Positions 12,500 to 15,606 of a DNA stretch of 15,606 nt are shown here, piece by piece. The notes under the pieces were generated by a model, which was given only the letters and a program-made list of their open reading frames with translations, was not told the DNA's origin and made no database searches. This stretch comes from DATDOY01 sp035293045. Lineage in GTDB: Bacteria > Actinomycetota > Acidimicrobiia > IMCC26256 > JACPCJ01. Made by a program: the position numbers and the translations under genes. Position 1 is the first letter of the stretch. Each line of letters opens with the position of its first letter. The stretch lies in contig DATDOY010000142.1 of the NCBI GenBank assembly GCA_035293045.1, forward strand, positions 1 to 15,606, in the 5' to 3' direction.

Positions 12500-12793
12500 T
12501 CACCGAACCACCGATTCGACCCCACCGCTCGTGCTTGAAGGGTTGACGGCCGCCCAGATGAAGGGCATATAGGCGAGAGCAAGGGACATGAGGAGGATGC
12601 CGGCAAGCCCGCCCCGTCTGCGGCCGCGCCAGAGGAGAACGGGCATCATGACCGGAGCCGCGAAGGCGGGCGCAAGAGTGAACGAGGTCACGAGCGCCAA
12701 GCTGAAGAGTACGGCCAACGTGTCAACCACAAACCATCGCCCGCGCACCTTGAGGTCTTCCGCCGCCTGACCCGGGTCATGGGCCGTTCCCAT
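12500..12793 (-). CDS. Small membrane protein of unknown function, 97 aa
   Basis: I do not recognise the family. A short polar N-terminus (GTAHDPGQAAEDLKVRGRW) is followed by a first hydrophobic helix (about 21-52, VVDTLAVLFSLALVTSFTLA and on), a very basic turn (RGRRRGG, 56-62), and a second helix (about 63-83, LAGILLMSLALAYMPFIWAA). The basic turn predicts a hairpin with both ends outside or both ends inside, depending on orientation. Composition and codon use look genuine, in contrast to the overlapping plus-strand frames. The ATG at 12793 has only a weak ribosome site (AGGG). It follows glnA on the same strand after 145 bases that contain two inverted repeats, so it is probably a separate transcript. 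Confidence 0.65.
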   Translation of the reverse strand: MGTAHDPGQAAEDLKVRGRWFVVDTLAVLFSLALVTSFTLAPAFAAPVMMPVLLWRGRRRGGLAGILLMSLALAYMPFIWAAVNPSSTSGGVESVVR

Positions 12794-12852
12794 GGGCAAC
12801 CCTATCGACACACCATCAGCGGACCCAACGGCTCGACCCAATTGGCCGGAGC

Positions 12853-12901
12853 GCGGGACGGCCGCCCCGGAGGGCGGCCGTCCCGCAAATTTTGTTTCTT
12901 T
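12853..12901 (+). terminator. Perfect 15-bp hairpin with T-rich tail on the plus strand
   Basis: GCGGGACGGCCGCCC (12853-12867) pairs without mismatch to 12872-12886 over a CGGA loop. AAATTTTGTTTCTTT follows on the plus strand. This is the best intrinsic-terminator shape in the window. It points rightward, against the glnA gene, and no plus-strand gene precedes it nearby. On the minus strand it has no U-rich tail but may still slow transcription after glnA. Confidence 0.65.
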
Positions 12902-12931
12902 GCCCCCACATGGTGTGAGGAAAGAAACAAA
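12891..12931. repeat. AT-rich inverted repeat next to the glnA stop
   Basis: TTTGTTTCTTT (12891-12901) pairs perfectly with AAAGAAACAAA (12921-12931) across 19 bases. It lies 8 bases beyond the glnA stop and shares its left arm with the T-tail of the adjacent GC hairpin, so the two structures are mutually exclusive in the transcript. The base composition is strikingly unlike the surroundings. Confidence 0.7.
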
Positions 12932-12938
12932 GTTCGGA

Positions 12939-14375
12939 TTAGATGTCGTAGTAGAGGTGGAATTCGTAGGGGTGCGGGCGCAGGCGGACGGCGTCGATCT
13001 CGGACGCGATCTTGTAGTCGATCCACGTGTCGATGACGTCCTTGGTGAACACGTCGCCGGCTCCGAGGAACTCGTTGTCGGCGCGCAGCGCGTCCAACGA
13101 CTCCTCGAGTGAACCCGGCACCTGCGGGACCCGCGCCAGCTCCTCCGGCGGAAGGTCGTAGAGGTCCTTGTCGACGGCGTCCGGCGGCTCGATGCGGTTC
13201 TGCACACCGTCGAGGCCGGCCATCAACATCGCCGCGAAGGCGAGGTACGGGTTGGCCGACGGGTCGGGGCAACGGAACTCGAGGCGCTTGGCCTTCGGGC
13301 TCTGCGAGTAGAGCGGGATGCGCACCGCGGCCGAACGGTTCCGCATCGAGTACACGAGGTTGACCGGCGCCTCGTAGCCCGGCACCAGCCGCTTGTACGA
13401 GTTGGTGGTCGGAGCCGCGAACGCCAGGACCGCCGGCGCGTGCTTGAGCAGACCGCCGATGTACCAGCGCGCCATGTCGGACAGGCCGGCGTAGCCCTTC
13501 TCGTCGTAGAACAGCGGCTCGCCGCCCTTCCAGAGCGACTGGTGGGTGTGCATGCCGGAGCCGTTGTCCTCGAAGAGGGGCTTGGGCATGAACGTCACCG
13601 ACTTGCCAGCGCGGTGCGCCACGTTCTTCACGATGTACTTGTAGAGCATCACCTTGTCGGCCATGCGCAGCATGGTGTCGAAGCGCATGTCGATCTCAGC
13701 CTGGCCGGCGGTGCCCACCTCATGGTGGTGGACCTCGGTCTCGATCCCGCACTGCTCCATGACGGCCACCATCTCGGACCGCAGGTCCTGGAAGTGGTCC
13801 ATGGGCGGCACGGGGAAGTACCCCTCCTTGAGACGGGGCTTGTATCCGAGGTTCGGTGTGCCGTCGAGCTCGAACTCCTCGCCCGCCCGCCAAATGCCCT
13901 CTTCGGAGTCGATGTGGTGATGGGCGGAGTTGGGGGCGTACGAAAAGCTCACGCGGTCGAAGATGAAGAACTCCGCTTCAGGGCCGAAGTAGGCCGTGTC
14001 GGCGATGCCGGTGCTCGCCAGGTAATCGACGGCCTTCTTGGCGATGTACCGCGGGTCGCGGGAGTAGGCCTCGCCGGTCACCGGGTCGCGCACGAAGCAG
14101 TTGAGGTTGATCGTGGGACGGGCCGTGAACGGGTCCATCAGCGCCGTGTCGGGGTCCGGGAGGAGGAGCATGTCCGACTCCTGGATCTCCTGGAACCCAC
14201 GAATCGACGATCCGTCGAAGCCGTAGCCCTCGTCGAAGCCCTCCTCGGTCAGCATCCTGATGGGCATCGAAAAGTGCTGGTGCAAGCCGGGAAGGTCGAT
14301 GAATCTCAGATCGACGAACTCGGCACCCGAGTCCGAAGCAAGTCTGAGAACGTCGGCAGGAGTGCGTTCCTCCAC
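12939..14375 (-). CDS. glnA: Glutamine synthetase type I (GlnA1-like), 478 aa
   Basis: This enzyme joins ammonia and glutamate using ATP, the main nitrogen assimilation step, as a cytoplasmic dodecamer. Visible signatures are GYGFDGSSIRGF near the N-terminus, FGPEAEFFIFD (catalytic Glu region), HHHEVGTAGQAEIDMRF, the ATP-binding KPLFEDNGSGMHTHQSLW, and NRSAAVRIP. Y406 in KDLYDLPPEEL is the adenylylation-type Tyr, so activity is probably controlled by adenylylation, as in GSI-beta enzymes. Length matches the family. The GTG at 14375 (VEERTPADVLRLASDSG) follows GGGG by 5 bases. The frame is open upstream to 14585, but that extension is Arg-rich and runs through the shared promoter spacer. It is divergent from the GlnA2-type gene. 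Confidence 0.96.
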   Translation of the reverse strand: MEERTPADVLRLASDSGAEFVDLRFIDLPGLHQHFSMPIRMLTEEGFDEGYGFDGSSIRGFQEIQESDMLLLPDPDTALMDPFTARPTINLNCFVRDPVTGEAYSRDPRYIAKKAVDYLASTGIADTAYFGPEAEFFIFDRVSFSYAPNSAHHHIDSEEGIWRAGEEFELDGTPNLGYKPRLKEGYFPVPPMDHFQDLRSEMVAVMEQCGIETEVHHHEVGTAGQAEIDMRFDTMLRMADKVMLYKYIVKNVAHRAGKSVTFMPKPLFEDNGSGMHTHQSLWKGGEPLFYDEKGYAGLSDMARWYIGGLLKHAPAVLAFAAPTTNSYKRLVPGYEAPVNLVYSMRNRSAAVRIPLYSQSPKAKRLEFRCPDPSANPYLAFAAMLMAGLDGVQNRIEPPDAVDKDLYDLPPEELARVPQVPGSLEESLDALRADNEFLGAGDVFTKDVIDTWIDYKIASEIDAVRLRPHPYEFHLYYDI

Positions 14376-14511
14376 GTGAGCCCCTTTTCGTCTGTCCTGG
14401 TCGGGATTTCCCGTCCCGTGTCTGGTCGAGTCATCGAACCTAGGCGGCGGTGTCACGCCGTGCCACCCGGGCATGCGCAGCCTGTCGCGCTGGCATTTCC
14501 TCGCCGTTGCC

Positions 14512-14533
14512 CGTATGTGAACGCTGTGTGAAC
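14512..14533 (-). promoter_or_regulatory. Two 11-bp direct repeats resembling a PHO box in the glnA spacer
   Basis: On the minus strand the 22 bases read GTTCACACAGC followed directly by GTTCACATACG. They share 8 of 11 positions and begin with GTTCA, like the direct-repeat units bound by the PhoP response regulator in streptomycetes. PhoP is known there to act on glnA and other nitrogen genes. The site lies in the 199-bp spacer (14376-14574), 42 bases before the GlnA2-type start and 137 bases before glnA. GTGAAC elements also bear some likeness to GlnR sites. No clear -35/-10 pair was found. Confidence 0.45.
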
Positions 14534-14574
14534 GAGCGCCGTTGGTGCTGGTGAAACCCAGGGAGACGACGAAA

Positions 14575-15606
14575 ATGGTACCCATGGACTCTCAGCTCGA
14601 CTACGTGTTGCGGACCGTCGAGGAACGGGGCGTGCGGTTCATCCGCCTCTGGTTCACCGACGTCCAGGGGTTCTTGAAGGCGTTCGCCATCACCCCGGCC
14701 GAACTGGAGACGGCCCTCGAGGAGGGCATGACCTTCGACGGTTCGGCCATCGAGGGCTACACCCGGGTCCAGGAAGCCGACATGCTCGCCCACCCCGACC
14801 CCAACACCTTCGAGCTGCTGCCGTGGAAGGGCGACGAGGTTCCGGTGGCCCGGATGTTCTGCGACGTCCGGCTGCCCTCGGGCGAGGCGTTCGACGGCGA
14901 CCCGCGGTACGTGCTGAAGCGCAACCTCGAGCGGGCCCGTGAGAAGGGCTTCACGTTCTTCGCCGGCCCGGAGATGGAGTTCTTCTACCTGCGCTCGGCC
15001 CAGAACCCCGAGCCCCTCGACCACTCGACGTACTTCGACCTCACGCCCGCCGACATGGCCTCGGAGCTGCGGCGGCGCACCATCCTCACGCTCGAGCAGA
15101 TGGGCATCCCCGTCGAGTACTCGCACCACGAGTTGGGCCCCAGCCAGCAGGAGATCGACCTGCGCTACACCGACGCCCTCACGATGGCCGACAACATCAT
15201 GACGTTCCGGCTCGTGGTGCGCGAGGTGGCTCAGGAGTTCGGGTGCCACGCCACGTTCATGCCCAAGCCGTTGAACGGCACCTTCGCCTCGGCGATGCAC
15301 ACCCACCTCTCGCTCTTCGAGGGCGACGTCAACGCCTTCCACGACCCGGGCGACGAGTACGGGCTCTCGAAGGTGGGAAGGGGCTTCATCGCCGGCCTGC
15401 TCCACCACGCCCGGGAGATCACGGCCGTCACCAACCAGTGGGTGAACTCCTACAAGCGACTGGTGCGCGGGTTCGAGGCTCCGGTCTTCGTGAGTTGGGC
15501 CCGCAACAACCGCTCCGCCCTCGTGCGGGTGCCGATCCCCAAGAAGGGCAAGGAGAGCTCGACCCGCATCGAGTACCGGGCCGCCGACCCCGCATGCAAC
15601 CCCTAC
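14575..15606 (+). CDS. glnA2: GlnA2-type glutamine synthetase, 3' end outside the window
   Basis: An open frame of 344 codons runs off the window. It begins MVPMDSQLDYVLRTVEERG, then RFIRLWFTDVQGFLKAFAI and FDGSAIEGYTRVQEADMLAH, which closely follows mycobacterial GlnA2 as I recall it. The ATP site reads MPKPLNGTFASAMHTHLSLF, and NNRSALVRVP is present. GlnA2-type enzymes are GSI-alpha and lack the adenylylation Tyr, but that region is beyond the window edge. In streptomycetes related paralogues are gamma-glutamylpolyamine ligases, so the substrate is not certain. GGGAG lies 9 bases before the ATG at 14575. The homologous N-terminus instead fits a start at 14584 (MDSQ). It is divergent from glnA. 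Confidence 0.92.
   Translation, partial: MVPMDSQLDYVLRTVEERGVRFIRLWFTDVQGFLKAFAITPAELETALEEGMTFDGSAIEGYTRVQEADMLAHPDPNTFELLPWKGDEVPVARMFCDVRLPSGEAFDGDPRYVLKRNLERAREKGFTFFAGPEMEFFYLRSAQNPEPLDHSTYFDLTPADMASELRRRTILTLEQMGIPVEYSHHELGPSQQEIDLRYTDALTMADNIMTFRLVVREVAQEFGCHATFMPKPLNGTFASAMHTHLSLFEGDVNAFHDPGDEYGLSKVGRGFIAGLLHHAREITAVTNQWVNSYKRLVRGFEAPVFVSWARNNRSALVRVPIPKKGKESSTRIEYRAADPACNPY

Noticed and set aside
14425..14450. GGTTCGA on the minus strand as a possible tRNA T-loop
   Set aside because: No acceptor, D or anticodon stems can be drawn around it.
13440..14531. Plus-strand frame of 363 codons antisense to glnA, and a matching 322-codon minus frame antisense to the GlnA2-type gene (14440-15408)
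   Set aside because: Both look alike only because they mirror two homologous synthetase genes. High GC keeps antisense frames open.
12939..14585. Longer N-terminus for glnA from 14585
   Set aside because: The extension is basic and passes through the divergent promoter spacer. The GTG at 14375 gives normal length and has a ribosome site.

Overview
The window is high-GC bacterial DNA, most likely from an actinobacterium (Actinomycetota, perhaps an acidimicrobiial lineage). The evidence is a DUF1918 protein, a glutamine synthetase pair that resembles mycobacterial GlnA1 and GlnA2, many GTG starts, 4-nt ATGA/GTGA gene overlaps and strongly G/C-biased third codon positions. The phylum is an inference from gene content. 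No rRNA, tRNA, CRISPR array or intact insertion sequence was seen.

Left part (1-2618, + strand): the tail of an unknown gene, a small unknown protein and a DUF1918 protein, then a tightly overlapping four-gene stress cluster: CBS-BON protein, universal stress protein, AhpD-like protein and hemerythrin-like protein. A 9-bp inverted repeat closes the cluster against a convergent minus-strand operon.

Middle part (2639-9069): a divergent sulfide/persulfide locus. Leftward from about 6290 run an ArsR-rhodanese fusion regulator, a DsrE-family protein, a 30-codon hairpin-rich mini-ORF, an SQR-like flavoprotein, a second ArsR regulator, a SAM methyltransferase and an unknown protein. Rightward run a metallo-beta-lactamase/double-rhodanese protein of the persulfide dioxygenase type and an MFS transporter. 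The likely pathway is sulfide to persulfide (SQR), sulfur carriage (DsrE, rhodanese), persulfide oxidation (MBL) and export of a product (MFS), with the rhodanese-fused regulator as sensor.

Right-middle part (9070-12500): a broken PIN toxin gene, then a lipoprotein with two tandem cupredoxin domains. Each domain has a His...Cys-X4-His-X4-Met copper set, the spacing found in rusticyanin. Its upstream region matches the control region of the MBL gene over 66 gapless bases (42 identical by hand count), so the copper lipoprotein probably belongs to the same regulon. This is the most interesting point in the window. After it come a small fossil of the MFS 3' end, an ABM-family monooxygenase, a 466-bp stretch with no convincing gene, and a VapBC-like toxin-antitoxin pair.

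Right end (12500-15606): a small membrane protein, two stacked inverted repeats, and two head-to-head glutamine synthetase genes. They are glnA with an adenylylation-type Tyr, and a GlnA2-type gene that runs off the window. The 199-bp spacer between them holds two adjacent 11-bp direct repeats that resemble a PHO box.
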